The notes: a model not told the origin generated them from the letters alone. A stretch of DNA of 64,000 nt from Cobetia amphilecti (GCF_020217465.1 NZ_CP084115.1:310001-374000); one strand, 5' to 3'; positions 8,824 through 18,767 are shown, numbered from the stretch's first letter. Program-made: numbers and translations.

Positions 8824-9264
8824 ATGCAATATCTGCACACCATGCTGCGTATCCGTGATGTCGACGCTTCACTGCATTTCTTCCGTGACCTGCTCGGCAT
8901 GGTCGAGATCTCGCGCAAGGATTCCGAGAAGGGCCGCTTCACGCTGATCTTCCTGGCAGCCCCGCAGGATGCCGAACGTGCCCGCGAGATGCAGGCGCCG
9001 ATGCTGGAACTGACCCATAACTGGGACCCGGAAGAATACGAAGGTGGGCGCAACTTCGGCCATCTGGCCTATCGCGTCGAGGATATCTACGCCACCTGTC
9101 AGCATCTGATGGACAACGGCGTGACCATCAATCGCCCGCCGCGTGACGGCCACATGGCGTTCGTGAAGAGCCCGGATGGGATTTCGCTGGAGCTGCTGCA
9201 GGCCGGTGACGCCCTTGCGCCGCAGGAACCCTGGGCCTCCATGAGCAACACGGGCAGCTGGTAA
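8824..9264 (+). CDS. Glyoxalase I-like VOC metalloprotein
   Basis: 146 residues forming two vicinal-oxygen-chelate half-domains. All four metal ligands of glyoxalase I can be placed: His5 (YLHTML), Glu62 (MLELTHNWD), His80 (NFGHLAYRV) and Glu123 (GISLELLQ). The lack of the long eukaryotic insert suggests the nickel-type bacterial enzyme that isomerises the methylglyoxal-glutathione hemithioacetal to S-lactoylglutathione. Compared with E. coli GloA it has an insert near residues 46-56 (AAPQDAERARE), so a related substrate is possible. It appears monocistronic. Confidence 0.82.
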   Translation: MQYLHTMLRIRDVDASLHFFRDLLGMVEISRKDSEKGRFTLIFLAAPQDAERAREMQAPMLELTHNWDPEEYEGGRNFGHLAYRVEDIYATCQHLMDNGVTINRPPRDGHMAFVKSPDGISLELLQAGDALAPQEPWASMSNTGSW

Positions 9265-9350
9265 GCAAGCAAGGTCGCATGTTGACGTGTGCGTAAACGT
9301 CGCATTCAGGCAACGCAATAGCCGAATTATGACTGGTGCATCGCCCAGCA

Positions 9351-9381
9351 GGGCTTATGATGTAATGAAGTTCATAAGCCC
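9351..9381. other. Inverted repeat before the GGDEF gene
   Basis: Perfect 10-bp arms GGGCTTATGA / TCATAAGCCC separated by 11 bases. It has no T-run. It could be an operator or an mRNA hairpin in the 285-bp gap between the glyoxalase and GGDEF genes. Confidence 0.5.
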
Positions 9382-9549
9382 CGCAGCATGATGTGTGACA
9401 TGTCGTGCTCGGCCTTTGTGGAGTGTCATCGCGGCAGGCAGCTATACCTTCTTCCTTTCTCTTGCTGCCCGCCTGCCGCGATGTTGCACCTCCTTGAGTC
9501 GCGTGAGGGACCGCCACGCGGACACTGCCTAGCTGGCAAGGACTGCCTG

Positions 9550-10776
9550 ATGCCGAGAGTCATAAGCGCCTGGCTACGTCATGAACCACGATTGCTCGCC
9601 GTGGAGCATCGTCGTTTCTACCATGCCTATCTTTGGGTCTATCTGATGCTGATGGGCCTCTTCGTGGTGTGGGTTCCCTTCTTCACTCTCTTCAACGAGC
9701 CGCGGCTGGCATTCGTCAGCGGCATCATGGCGCTCGTGTCCGTGCTGGGCGTGATGCTGCACCGGGCGCATCAGTTGACGCTGGGCCTGGCCCTGATGAT
9801 GAGCGCCTTGACGCTGATGGCCTGGCTCTCGGTTTTCTGTTTCGGGCTCTCGGCGGGCTATGAGTACTATTTCTTCATCGTGATGGCCGGTATTCACCTG
9901 GCCCCGCTGGCGGCGCGTGTTCGAGTGGTGACGACCCTGATGCTGTTCATGGCGGCTGTCTCGGCACTGATGGTCTCGCCAGTCCTGCATGAGGGCGGCG
10001 TCCTGTCGGCCTGGGTGCTGCAATCGACCAATCTGTTCGCGGTCTTCCTGATGATGGTCACCTTCCTGTGGCGCATGCTGGCGCTTACCGAACATTTCGA
10101 GCGCCAGTATCTGAAGGATGCCAGTCGTGATGAGTTGACCGAATTGCTCAATCGCCGCCAGATATTGCGCCACGCCGAGGACTGGTGGCGTGACGGAGTG
10201 CCCTGTGCGGTCTTGATGCTGGATGCGGACAACTTCAAGCGCGTCAATGACCTGCATGGCCATGCCGTCGGTGATGAAGTGCTGCGTCATCTGGGCCGCC
10301 TGCTGACGGCTACGCTTCGTCAGGGCGATCGCGCCGGGCGTGTCGGTGGCGAGGAGTTCCTGGTGCTGCTGCCACGTATCGGGCGCACCGAGGCCATTTC
10401 CGTGGCGGGACGCATGCGCTCCCTGCTGGCCAAGTCTCCTCCGGTCTTCGCCGGCACGCCGGTGCCGGTCACGGTTTCCATCGGCGTTGCCATCAGTCAT
10501 GAGGTCGATTCGCTGGATGAGCTGATGCAGCTGGCCGACAGGCGGCTGTATCACGCCAAGCACAATGGGCGTGATCAGGTGGTGGCCGGTGGGGAACACG
10601 AGATGACAGGCTTTGCCACGCCCGATGTCAGCCCCCCGCCCCCCGGCAATGACGGCGGCGGGCTTGGCAAGGCAGAGGCCGTGGAGGAGGGCGCTCGCGA
10701 CAAGGAGGATGACCGCCAGGAAAAGCGGCACCACAAGGATTCCAGCCCTTTCTCGCGGACACCCCTCGCCGGCTGA
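9550..10776 (+). CDS. Membrane-bound diguanylate cyclase (GGDEF)
   Basis: 408 residues. The first half holds about six hydrophobic segments, roughly residues 25-190. A catalytic GGDEF domain follows: RDELTELLNRR, the metal-binding MLDADNFKRVND, RVGGEEF as the active-site loop, and VSIGVAISHE. The intact GGEEF loop suggests real c-di-GMP synthesis, which would control attachment or motility. No RxxD inhibitory site is obvious ahead of the loop. After the domain comes a low-complexity Pro/Gly- then Lys/Asp/Glu-rich tail of about 60 residues that is not part of the fold. Start ATG 9550 has AAGGA 7 bases upstream; a longer frame from 9388 lacks one. Confidence 0.88.
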   Translation: MPRVISAWLRHEPRLLAVEHRRFYHAYLWVYLMLMGLFVVWVPFFTLFNEPRLAFVSGIMALVSVLGVMLHRAHQLTLGLALMMSALTLMAWLSVFCFGLSAGYEYYFFIVMAGIHLAPLAARVRVVTTLMLFMAAVSALMVSPVLHEGGVLSAWVLQSTNLFAVFLMMVTFLWRMLALTEHFERQYLKDASRDELTELLNRRQILRHAEDWWRDGVPCAVLMLDADNFKRVNDLHGHAVGDEVLRHLGRLLTATLRQGDRAGRVGGEEFLVLLPRIGRTEAISVAGRMRSLLAKSPPVFAGTPVPVTVSIGVAISHEVDSLDELMQLADRRLYHAKHNGRDQVVAGGEHEMTGFATPDVSPPPPGNDGGGLGKAEAVEEGARDKEDDRQEKRHHKDSSPFSRTPLAG

Positions 10777-10778
10777 CC

Positions 10779-10806
10779 TGAGTTCAGGTTCTTGAGTGCA
10801 GGTTCA
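10779..10806 (+). repeat. Two 14-bp tandem repeats after the GGDEF stop
   Basis: TGAGTTCAGGTTCT and TGAGTGCAGGTTCA lie 2 bp after the stop codon of the GGDEF gene and before the convergent PAP2 gene. Confidence 0.7.
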
Positions 10807-10817
10807 CGAATGCTGCT

Positions 10818-11654
10818 TCAGGAGCGCTGCTTCAATCGGGCCAGCGCGTTCTCCATGCCACGGGCAACGGTGGTCGCCAGTGGTGTGCACAGCACCCAGG
10901 GCAACGCGATCAGTGCAATGCTGAGCGAGCCCAGATAGACATCGCTGAACCAGTGAGCGCCGACCATGATCCGCGGAGCGCTCAGCAGTACCACGAACGC
11001 CAGGCTGCACAGGGCGATGCGGCGCGGTGCGAAGGCCAGCATGAAACTCGCGAATACCATCAGCATCAGGCCGTGATCCCCCGGGAAGCTGTTCGACGCC
11101 GAATCCTTGGTCTTGAAGGACACCAGTTCGGAGAGATGCTGTGCGTGGCTGAAGAAGCGCGTCGGGCTGGCATGGCCATAGCTGATGGCACGCAGCACGA
11201 ACAGCGAGAGCAGGCCCGCCGTCAGCAGCATGGTGATGCCGATGCTGGTCCAGCGGCGATAGCGGGCAGGCTGCTGATCATTGAGCATCGCCCAGCAGAA
11301 CAATACCCCCATCATGGCGAAGGCCACGGCGTCGAAGGCGCGCGTGTTCAGAATGCCGAGCAGCGTGTCCCAGTGCGGATTGAGCGGTGTGATGAACTGG
11401 TTGAAGTCCCAGAAGACATCGCTGTCGAGGGTGGGCCAGAAATTCAGCGCCGGTACCCACCAGCACGCCAGCAGCGCCACTCCCAGCGAATTCAGGAGCA
11501 CCAGTCGTCGCAGGTTGAATCCTGTCTTCGACCTCTGCGAGCGGGGCGGGGGTGAGGGTTGCACGTGCGGGGCCTGCTGCGAACCACTGACTCGCTGTGA
11601 AGACGCAGTATCAGCGGCGTGCAAGGAAGGACTGTCGGGGGCGGCGGGAGTCAT
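10818..11654 (-). CDS. PAP2-superfamily membrane phosphatase
   Basis: 278 residues with a Ser/Pro/Gln-rich N-terminal tail of about 45 residues, then about six membrane helices. PAP2 motifs are visible: NSFPGDHG (the PSGH-type motif) and SAPRIMVGAHWFSDV (motif 3 with catalytic His and Asp). Motif 1 may be the lysine/arginine around FKTKDSASN. Members remove or transfer phosphate on lipids such as undecaprenyl diphosphate, phosphatidylglycerophosphate or lipid A at the periplasmic face. The exact lipid cannot be told. A sigma70-like -10 (TAGAAT on this strand, 11769-11774) and a palindrome over the -35 lie upstream. Confidence 0.8.
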   Translation of the reverse strand: MTPAAPDSPSLHAADTASSQRVSGSQQAPHVQPSPPPRSQRSKTGFNLRRLVLLNSLGVALLACWWVPALNFWPTLDSDVFWDFNQFITPLNPHWDTLLGILNTRAFDAVAFAMMGVLFCWAMLNDQQPARYRRWTSIGITMLLTAGLLSLFVLRAISYGHASPTRFFSHAQHLSELVSFKTKDSASNSFPGDHGLMLMVFASFMLAFAPRRIALCSLAFVVLLSAPRIMVGAHWFSDVYLGSLSIALIALPWVLCTPLATTVARGMENALARLKQRS

Positions 11655-11768
11655 GTCGTGTCAGCTCTGCGGGGCTCATGTCGGTATAGGCTCACTCAGG
11701 CCGGTAGCTCGTTGGCTCGGTGGCCAGAGGACTCGAGACAGGCGACGCTGAGTGGCGATCTGGTCGAA

Positions 11769-11809
11769 ATTCTAGTGCAGGCTTTGCTTTGAAAACACTG
11801 TTTTCAAAG
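11769..11809 (-). promoter_or_regulatory. 23-bp palindromic operator candidate over the PAP2 promoter
   Basis: At 11787-11809 the arms CTTTGAAAACA and TGTTTTCAAAG form a perfect 11-bp inverted repeat around a single C. On the minus strand a -10 (TAGAAT, 11769-11774) sits 17 bp from a weak -35 (TGTTTT, 11792-11797) that is inside the palindrome. This is what a repressor operator for the PAP2 gene would look like. The META lipoprotein gene on the other side starts 225 bp away and may share it. Apart from this the 379-bp region 11655-12033 shows no gene. Confidence 0.6.
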
Positions 11810-12033
11810 TTGGCGAGGTGGACAGATGGTTGCGTCCATCGCGCTGGTGGCAAGCCTGCAGCAGTCCGGCAGGTGACACTCAGGCGCATGTCGTGAGGGC
11901 CTGTCGTTCATGACAGCCGTGCGCATGATCGCTACCCTTGCTGTCATGTCCGTTCCTTACCCACCGTTCTTTCCGTCTGCCGGGTGACTGCCGTTGCCGG
12001 CAATGCCACTGGCGGGCGCCACAGGAGTCATCC

Positions 12034-12540
12034 ATGTCCATTACCGTGCGTCGTCTATCGCGTTATACCTCCGTGGGGTTCGCTATCTCCTTGCTGGCTG
12101 GCTGCGCGGCCATGACACAGCCTCCGCAGGGCAGTGACTCATCGGGTGCCGCTGCTCCTGCTCTGGTGGGCACCCAATGGAGTTTCTCCGCCACGGATGC
12201 CAGTGAAGAGGCCGCCAACTTCCTGCTGCAGCCTCCCAGTCAGCAGCAGCTGGCAGACGAGGAGGATGACCGTCTGCGTCTGGTCGGCAGCAATGGTTGC
12301 AACCGCCTGATGGGGCCGGTGGTGCTGGATGAGTCGCGTCAGACGCTGGATATCGGTCCGCTGGCCTCGACCATGAAGATGTGCCCCAACCCTGAGCAGT
12401 CCAACGCCTTCAATCGTATGCTCGAGGATGTGGCCAGTTATCAGATCATCGGCAGCGGTGAGAGCGCTCGGCTGCGCGTGATGGATGACACCGGCTATCT
12501 GCTGGCGACCTTCATGCCGCTGGAAGGCCCCGCCGAGTAA
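12034..12540 (+). CDS. META-domain outer-membrane lipoprotein (HslJ-like)
   Basis: 168 residues. The signal peptide ends in lipobox SLLAGC with lipidated Cys24, followed by a Ser/Gly/Ala linker. The META domain shows WSFSATD, the signature GSNGCNRLMG and ASTMKMCP. This is the layout of HslJ-type heat-inducible lipoproteins. The residue after the lipidated cysteine is Ala, so the protein should go to the outer membrane. Start ATG 12034 has AGGAG 7 bases upstream. The role is envelope-related but not known in detail. Confidence 0.85.
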   Translation: MSITVRRLSRYTSVGFAISLLAGCAAMTQPPQGSDSSGAAAPALVGTQWSFSATDASEEAANFLLQPPSQQQLADEEDDRLRLVGSNGCNRLMGPVVLDESRQTLDIGPLASTMKMCPNPEQSNAFNRMLEDVASYQIIGSGESARLRVMDDTGYLLATFMPLEGPAE

Positions 12541-12556
12541 TTGCTCGGCGCGCTTT

Positions 12557-12584
12557 TCTCGATGAGCTCATCTCGATGCGCTCA
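12557..12584 (+). repeat. Two 14-bp tandem repeats after the META gene
   Basis: TCTCGATGAGCTCA and TCTCGATGCGCTCA (13 of 14 identical) lie 16 bp after the stop codon and before the terminator. Confidence 0.75.
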
Positions 12585-12632
12585 TCCGGCGTGCCTGGGA
12601 GGGCGATTCGCGAGCGGGCTGCCAGAAACGAG

Positions 12633-12667
12633 AAAGCCCCCTGCACCGTTCGGTGCAGGGGGCTTTT
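12633..12667. terminator. Bidirectional terminator, META gene and valS
   Basis: A perfect 16-bp stem (12633-12648 with 12651-12666; core AGCCCCCTGCACC) flanked by A and T runs lies between convergent stop codons. Confidence 0.9.
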
Positions 12668-12691
12668 GCTTGCGTGAAGCGCGTGCGTGAC

Positions 12692-15535
12692 TTACAGCGC
12701 TTCGATCTTGACGCGCTGGCTTTCCAGCAGCGCAAGTTCCGCCTGGGCGTCGGCCAGCTTGGCGCGCTCCTTCTCGACCACATCAGCCGGTGCACGACCG
12801 ACGAACTTCTCGTTGCCGAGCTTGTTCTCGAGGCCGGTGATGACCTTCTGCTGCTTCTCGTGCTCCTTGTCGATGCGCTTGAGCTCGGCTTCCTTGTCGA
12901 TCAGGCCTGCCATCGGCACCAGCACTTCCAGCTCACCGACGCGCTGGATGGCGGACATCGGGGCTTCGTCGCCTGCCGCCAGGAAGGTGATGCTTTCCAG
13001 ACGTGCCAGTTTGGAGAGGAACAGGCGGTTGGCTTCCAGACGCTCGGCATCGCCAGCCGCGCCGTTCTGCAGGAAGACTTCCAGCGGCTTGGCCGGTGAC
13101 AGGTTGAGCTCGCCGCGCACGTTGCGGATGGCGATGATGATGCCTTTCAGCCACTCGATATCGCGGATGGCCTGCTCATCGATCCGGTCGGCTTCGGCCT
13201 GCGGCCACGCCTGGCTCATGATGCTCTCGCCTTCCACCGGCTTGCCCGCGTGCGGTGCGATACGCTGCCAGATCTCCTCGGAGATGAACGGCATCATCGG
13301 GTGGATCAGGCGCAGGATGGTCTCGAGGGCGCGCACCAGGGTGCGACGCGTGCCGCGCTTGGCTTCGATGCTGGCGTTGTCGTCCCACAGAACCGGCTTG
13401 GACAGCTCCAGATACCAGTCGCAGTACTCGTTCCAGATGAACTCGTAGAGCGCCTGGGAGGCGTGGTCGAAGCGGAACTCTTCCAGCGCGCGGGTGACCT
13501 GCTGCTCGGTCTGCTGCAGGCGCGCGATGATCCAGCGATCGGCCAGCGACAGTTCGACGGCTTCGCCGTTGACGCCGCAATCCTGGTCCTCGGCATTCAT
13601 CAGCACGTAGCGCGCCGCATTCCACAGCTTGTTGCAGAAGTTGCGATAGCCATCGAGACGGCCCATGTCGAACTTCACGTCACGCCCGGTGGAGGCGAGT
13701 GACAGCAGGGTGTAGCGCAGCGCATCGGTACCGTGAGGCTCGATGCCCTCCGGGAACTCGTTGCGCGTGGCCTTGGCGATCGCCTTGGCCTTCTTCGGCT
13801 GCATCATGTTGCCGGTACGCTTCTCGACCAGCTCCTCGATGCCGATGCCGTCGATCAGGTCGATGGGATCAAGCACGTTGCCCTTGGACTTGGACATCTT
13901 CTGACCGAGGCTGTCGCGCACCAGACCATGCACGTAGACCTTGCGGAACGGTACTTCACCCTTGAACTTCAGGGTGAACATGATCATCCGCGCCACCCAG
14001 AAGAAGATGATGTCGAAGCCGGTGACCAGCACGTCGGTGGAGTGGAAGGTCTTGAGCTCTTCCGTGTCCGCCGGCCAGCCGAGGGTACCGAAGGTCCACA
14101 GCGCGGAGCTGAACCAGGTGTCGAGGACGTCTTCGTCCTGACGCAGTTCGACGTCGGCACCCAGGTTGTTCTCGGCGCGGACTTCCTCTTCATTGCGGCC
14201 GACATAGACGTTGCCGTCGTTGTCGTACCAGGCCGGAATGCGGTGGCCCCACCACAGCTGACGCGAGATGCACCAGTCCTGCAGGTCGCGCATCCACGCG
14301 AAGTACATGTTCTCGTAGTTCTTGGGCACGAACTCGATGTCGCCGTTCTCGACCGCTTCGATGGCCGGACGCGCCAGCTCCTCTACGGCCACGAACCACT
14401 GGTCCGTCAGCAGCGGCTCGATGACATCGCCGGAGCGGTCACCGTGCGGCAGGGTGTTGTTGACGGCCTCGACCTGCTCCAGCAGGCCCAGCGCGTCCAT
14501 GTCGGCGACCAGCTTCTCGCGGGCGACGAAGCGATCCAGACCGGCGTAGGCGGCCGGTAGGCTGGCATCTTCTTCAGGCTGCGGACGGCCCTGGAGGTCA
14601 TAGATCTCGGCGCGATCCAGGATGGTGGCATCCTGGCTCATCACGTTGATCAGCAGATGGCCCTGACGCTTGCCGACTTCGTAGTCATTGAAGTCATGGG
14701 CTGGGGTGATCTTGACGCAACCGGAGCCCTTTTCGATGTCGGCGTGCTCATCGGCGACGATGGGGATACGACGGCCGACCAGCGGCAGTTCGATGAACTT
14801 GCCGACCAGGCTTGCGTAGCGCTCGTCCTTGGGATTGACGGCCACGCCGGTATCACCCAGCAGGGTTTCCGGGCGCGTGGTGGCGACGGTGACGTAGTCC
14901 TTGCCATCGGCGGTCTTGACGCCATCGGCCAGCGGATAGCGGAAGTGCCAGAAGCTGCCCTGCTGATCGCGGTTCTCGACTTCGAGATCGGAAATCGCGG
15001 TGTGCAGGGTCGGGTCCCAGTTGACCAGACGCTTGCCGCGGTAGATCAGGTCTTCCTTGTGCAGGCGCACGAAGACTTCCTGCACCGCCTTGTAGAAGCC
15101 GTCATCCATGGTGAAGCGCTCGCGCTTCCAGTCGATGCTGGTGCCCATGCGACGCAGCTGGCGGGTGATGTTGCCGCCGGACTCTTCCTTCCACTCCCAG
15201 ATCTTGTCGGTGAAGGCTTCGCGGCCGAGATCATGGCGGGTCTTGCCTTCTTCGGCGGCGACCTTGCGCTCGACCAGCATCTGGGTGGCGATACCGGCGT
15301 GGTCGGTGCCTACCTGCCACAGGGTGTTGCGACCCTGCATGCGGCGCCAGCGGACCAGGGTGTCCATGATGGAATCCTGGAAGGCGTGGCCCATGTGCAG
15401 GGAGCCGGTGACGTTGGGCGGCGGGATGACAAGTGAGAAGCTCTCGCCCTGGCCTGACGGCGCAAAGCGGTTGTCGGATTCCCAGCGCTCGTACCAGCGC
15501 GTCTCGATGGCGTTCGGTTGGTAGGTCTTGTCCAT
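12692..15535 (-). CDS. valS: Valyl-tRNA synthetase
   Basis: 947 residues, full length for class Ia ValRS. The HIGH motif is HMGH at 47-50 and the KMSKS motif is at 546-550. The large CP1 editing domain lies between them, with [17 protein letters not shown] marking its entry, and the C-terminal coiled-coil arm ([20 protein letters not shown]) is present. It charges tRNA-Val. In many gammaproteobacteria valS directly follows holC; here a sensor kinase gene on the opposite strand separates them. A promoter lies at 15614-15642. Confidence 0.98.
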   Translation of the reverse strand: MDKTYQPNAIETRWYERWESDNRFAPSGQGESFSLVIPPPNVTGSLHMGHAFQDSIMDTLVRWRRMQGRNTLWQVGTDHAGIATQMLVERKVAAEEGKTRHDLGREAFTDKIWEWKEESGGNITRQLRRMGTSIDWKRERFTMDDGFYKAVQEVFVRLHKEDLIYRGKRLVNWDPTLHTAISDLEVENRDQQGSFWHFRYPLADGVKTADGKDYVTVATTRPETLLGDTGVAVNPKDERYASLVGKFIELPLVGRRIPIVADEHADIEKGSGCVKITPAHDFNDYEVGKRQGHLLINVMSQDATILDRAEIYDLQGRPQPEEDASLPAAYAGLDRFVAREKLVADMDALGLLEQVEAVNNTLPHGDRSGDVIEPLLTDQWFVAVEELARPAIEAVENGDIEFVPKNYENMYFAWMRDLQDWCISRQLWWGHRIPAWYDNDGNVYVGRNEEEVRAENNLGADVELRQDEDVLDTWFSSALWTFGTLGWPADTEELKTFHSTDVLVTGFDIIFFWVARMIMFTLKFKGEVPFRKVYVHGLVRDSLGQKMSKSKGNVLDPIDLIDGIGIEELVEKRTGNMMQPKKAKAIAKATRNEFPEGIEPHGTDALRYTLLSLASTGRDVKFDMGRLDGYRNFCNKLWNAARYVLMNAEDQDCGVNGEAVELSLADRWIIARLQQTEQQVTRALEEFRFDHASQALYEFIWNEYCDWYLELSKPVLWDDNASIEAKRGTRRTLVRALETILRLIHPMMPFISEEIWQRIAPHAGKPVEGESIMSQAWPQAEADRIDEQAIRDIEWLKGIIIAIRNVRGELNLSPAKPLEVFLQNGAAGDAERLEANRLFLSKLARLESITFLAAGDEAPMSAIQRVGELEVLVPMAGLIDKEAELKRIDKEHEKQQKVITGLENKLGNEKFVGRAPADVVEKERAKLADAQAELALLESQRVKIEAL

Positions 15536-15613
15536 GGGTCTGCATTGATCCGGTTGGGCGGGGCGTCCCGCGCCGGCTCAAGGAGCGGTCAGCGCAGGCA
15601 GAAAATGGGCTCG

Positions 15614-15642
15614 ATTATAGCGCCGCTGATGACGGGCGTCAT
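15614..15642 (-). promoter_or_regulatory. Sigma70-type promoter for valS
   Basis: On the minus strand a perfect -10 TATAAT (15614-15619) is 17 bp from ATGACG (15637-15642). It is about 80 bp upstream of the valS start. Confidence 0.6.
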
Positions 15643-15797
15643 TCGGTCTTGGCGGGCAGGCACTCGTGGCGTCTGGCAGACGCTGTTTTCACAAAGCAGG
15701 CAACATCCACGCACTGATGCCGTATCCTGTTGCGACCTCATGAGCCGAGGCTTGCCGCCTCGCACACTTCCCATTCTCTCACGCTCGCGGAGCCGCA

Positions 15798-18752
15798 ATG
15801 TCCAAGCCTCGCCCCACGGACGGTGCCCCTCGTCCGACACGTCGTTGGGTCTGGCATGAACTGCTGCGTCATGCGCTGGTGCCATTGCTGGTGCTCGAGG
15901 TGGCGCTGCTGGGCTGCTATCTGGTGTTGCACTGGCTGGTCTCCGGGCAGCAGGACTCCACGCGCAGTGAGCTGGTGAATACCCAGCTCGAGCAGCTGAC
16001 CCATTACGAGGCAGAGCACATCAGCCTGCTGGCGGACGACTGGCGCAGCGATGCCCGCCAGCTGGCGCGCAGCACTCTGCGTCACATGGACACCCCCGTG
16101 ACGTCCCGCCAGCGCGAGCAGGAGCTAAAGCGTCACATGAGCGCGGGCGACGGCACCCTGTACGTCGCCGAGAACGATGGTGGCGCCGGCTCCTATTACT
16201 CCTCGCTGGTGCCCAGCTATCTGCAGGACCACGACAAGGTGGTGCGCCTCTCGGCAATGGATGCCCAGGTGTCGGACATGCTCGCCACGCAATCCGAGCT
16301 GCGCCAGATCTGGTTCTCCGGCTACGACGGCTACTTCCGCATATCGCCGTGGACCGATACCCGCAACATCTTCACGCCCGGTGTAGACCTCACCAGCTAC
16401 GGCTTCTACTACCTGGCGGATGACCGCAACAACCCGAGTCGTGGCGCCGTCATCACGCCGCCCTACCAGGATCCGGTCGGCAGCGGTTGGCTGGTCTCGA
16501 CGCTGATGCCGGTCCATCGCGGCGACTTCCTCGAAGGCGTGGTCGGCATCGACGTCACCCTCGATTCTCTGGTCGAGCGGCTCGAGAATGCCGAGCTGCC
16601 CTGGGGCGCCTATCTGATTCTGGTGAGTGACGATGTCGTCATGGCCATGCCGCGTGTCGGCGAGCAGGATTTCGGCCCCCAGCCCGCCCCTGAAGTGGTG
16701 CCGATGCCGCTGCTGCACGATCGCTTCCTCGATACGGCGCATGATGTCGAGAACTCCCCGGCCATGGCGCACCTGCTGCGCAGCATCTCGGATGAGGCGC
16801 AGGGCGTGCGCAGCGTTTCCTTGCTCGCCGGTGAGCGGCTGGTCGGCTGGCAATCGGTGCCGGGCACCGACTGGCGGTTGTTGGCGGTGGTGGATGCGCA
16901 GCAGGTCAACAGCGGCATCGATATCTGGAATGAACGCTTCAATCAGCTGGGCTACGTGATGCTGGTGGGACTGATTCTGTTCTTCTTCGCCCTGCTGGTA
17001 GTGATGCGGTGGCGGGCCGAGGCCATGGCGGCCACCCTGTCCGAATCACTGGCACGCCTCAGCGACATGGCGCTGCGCATCGGTCGCGGTCAGCCCGTGG
17101 TGCGCGAGCGCTTCCAGCTGCAGGAGCTGGATCAGGCCGGTGAGGCGCTGCGCGAAGCGGCTCAGCGGCGCGACCAGATCGAGCTTGAACGCGCCGAAGG
17201 TGCGCGGCACGTCGAGATGGTGATGGCGGCCTCCGGCGATGCCACCTGGCGCTATGACTTCGATCAGGACGATCTCTACCTGCACGAGAATTTCTTCCTG
17301 ATGCTGGGGCTGCCGGTCCGCGCCAGCATGCATCTGGCGGACCTTGACGCCATGACGCACCCGGAAGACCTCGTCGGCCTGCTCGAGGCGCGCTGGCGAG
17401 TCATGCACGGTGAGAGCTGGGCCGAGGCACGTGACGTGCGCTATCGGCATGCGCGTGGTCACTGGGTCTGGGTGCAGATTCGCGGCCAGATCACCCGGCG
17501 TGATCATGAGGGGCGGCCACAGCGCGCCACCGGGCTTGCGCTGGATATCCAGCGCCACAAGCAGTCACTCAAGCTGCTGGAGGCGGCCCGCGACAGTGCC
17601 ACCGAGGCCAGCCAGTCCAAGTCGCGTTTCTTCTCGAGTTTCAGTCACGAGATTCGCACGCCGCTCAACGCCATCATGGGCTTCACGGATCTGCTCTGCG
17701 AGGAAGCCGATCTGACCCGCGAGCAGCGCCGCTACGTGGATGAGGCCAGTCATGCGGCGGCACAGCTGTCGGCGCTGATCGAGGACGTGCTGCAGATGTC
17801 GAGTCTGGAAGCCGGTGATCTGCCGCTGGACTGCCAACCTCTCTCGGTGGGCCAGAAGCTGATCCGGCTGGCAGGGCAATATCAGCCGCGTCTGGAGAGC
17901 GCCAACCTGACGCTATCGCTGGCACTGGAAGGCGAGTCACTGTGGCTGAATGCCGACCAGCGTCGCCTGGATCAGATTCTCGGCAACCTGATGGGCAACG
18001 CCATCAAGTACAACCGCGAGGGGGGCTGGATCCGCCTGGCCATCGGCCAGGAGCGCAATGCCAGCGGAGTGGAGATGGGCTGGGTGGAAATCACCGATGG
18101 CGGCTTCGGCTTTGATTCCGCGCAGGCGGTCCAGCTGTTCCAGCCGTTCTCGCGTCTGGGACGAGAAGATTCAGGCATCGAGGGCACCGGGCTCGGGCTG
18201 GCGCTGTCGCGGGAGCTCGCCCGCCGCATGGGCGGTGACATCACGGCGCGGGGCGAGCTGGGCGAGGGCGCCAGCTTCCGGGTCTGGTTGCCGCTGGCGG
18301 ATGTCAGCGCCCATGAGCGCGTTGTCCAGGCGGCGTGGTCGGCGGAGAAGGTGCTGCCGGTGCCCTGTCGCTGGCTGGTGATCAGCACGCGGGCGCAGGA
18401 CCGTCTGCGCCTCGAGGTGATCGGCAGTCACGTCGCCAATCTGGAGATCATCATCGCCAGCAGTGCGGCCCAGGCGTTGCGCCTGGTGCGAGATGTCAGC
18501 CCGTGTCTGGTCATCTTCGGCGATGTGCCGGACATGAACGTGGTAGCGCTGTTCGCCGAAATCCAGCGCATGCCGCGCGAACTGCCTTTGTGGGCCGTGC
18601 GTATCGGGGAGCGTGACGCCAGCGAGACCGCAGGCGGCCTGCCCGAGGCCTTCTTCGACAGCGGTGAGAGCCCGCCGAGCATGGCCGATATCGAGCGCTG
18701 GCTTTCGCATCTGCAGGATAACTTCAAGCTTGCCCAGGCTCTGGGAATGTAA
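15798..18752 (+). CDS. Sensor histidine kinase, dCache-PAS-HisKA-HATPase with C-terminal pseudo-receiver
   Basis: 984 residues. After a basic tail there is a membrane helix (about 22-45), then a large periplasmic double-Cache-like sensor (about 46-380), a second helix (about 385-406) and a PAS domain (about 470-580, WRYDFDQDDLYLHENFF). HisKA follows with SFSHEIRTPLNAIMGF and phospho-acceptor His617. The HATPase domain has its N-box Asn734 and GTGLGLALSREL near 796. The last 120 residues are receiver-like (LVISTRAQDRLRLEVI...PCLVIFGDVPDMN) but lack the acidic pair after strand 1 and probably the phospho-acceptor Asp. No response regulator gene is adjacent. It sits between holC and valS on the opposite strand. 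Confidence 0.88.
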   Translation: MSKPRPTDGAPRPTRRWVWHELLRHALVPLLVLEVALLGCYLVLHWLVSGQQDSTRSELVNTQLEQLTHYEAEHISLLADDWRSDARQLARSTLRHMDTPVTSRQREQELKRHMSAGDGTLYVAENDGGAGSYYSSLVPSYLQDHDKVVRLSAMDAQVSDMLATQSELRQIWFSGYDGYFRISPWTDTRNIFTPGVDLTSYGFYYLADDRNNPSRGAVITPPYQDPVGSGWLVSTLMPVHRGDFLEGVVGIDVTLDSLVERLENAELPWGAYLILVSDDVVMAMPRVGEQDFGPQPAPEVVPMPLLHDRFLDTAHDVENSPAMAHLLRSISDEAQGVRSVSLLAGERLVGWQSVPGTDWRLLAVVDAQQVNSGIDIWNERFNQLGYVMLVGLILFFFALLVVMRWRAEAMAATLSESLARLSDMALRIGRGQPVVRERFQLQELDQAGEALREAAQRRDQIELERAEGARHVEMVMAASGDATWRYDFDQDDLYLHENFFLMLGLPVRASMHLADLDAMTHPEDLVGLLEARWRVMHGESWAEARDVRYRHARGHWVWVQIRGQITRRDHEGRPQRATGLALDIQRHKQSLKLLEAARDSATEASQSKSRFFSSFSHEIRTPLNAIMGFTDLLCEEADLTREQRRYVDEASHAAAQLSALIEDVLQMSSLEAGDLPLDCQPLSVGQKLIRLAGQYQPRLESANLTLSLALEGESLWLNADQRRLDQILGNLMGNAIKYNREGGWIRLAIGQERNASGVEMGWVEITDGGFGFDSAQAVQLFQPFSRLGREDSGIEGTGLGLALSRELARRMGGDITARGELGEGASFRVWLPLADVSAHERVVQAAWSAEKVLPVPCRWLVISTRAQDRLRLEVIGSHVANLEIIIASSAAQALRLVRDVSPCLVIFGDVPDMNVVALFAEIQRMPRELPLWAVRIGERDASETAGGLPEAFFDSGESPPSMADIERWLSHLQDNFKLAQALGM

Positions 18753-18767
18753 CGAAAGCCGGTCCGC

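Noticed and set aside
12692-15535. Long plus-strand frames inside valS as overlapping genes
   Set aside because: They follow the high-GC third-position pattern of the real gene and have no start signals or families.
15684-15696. TGTTTTCACAAAG resembling a half of the 11787 palindrome
   Set aside because: It has a 2-base insertion relative to the arm and no partner arm, so a shared operator is not supported.
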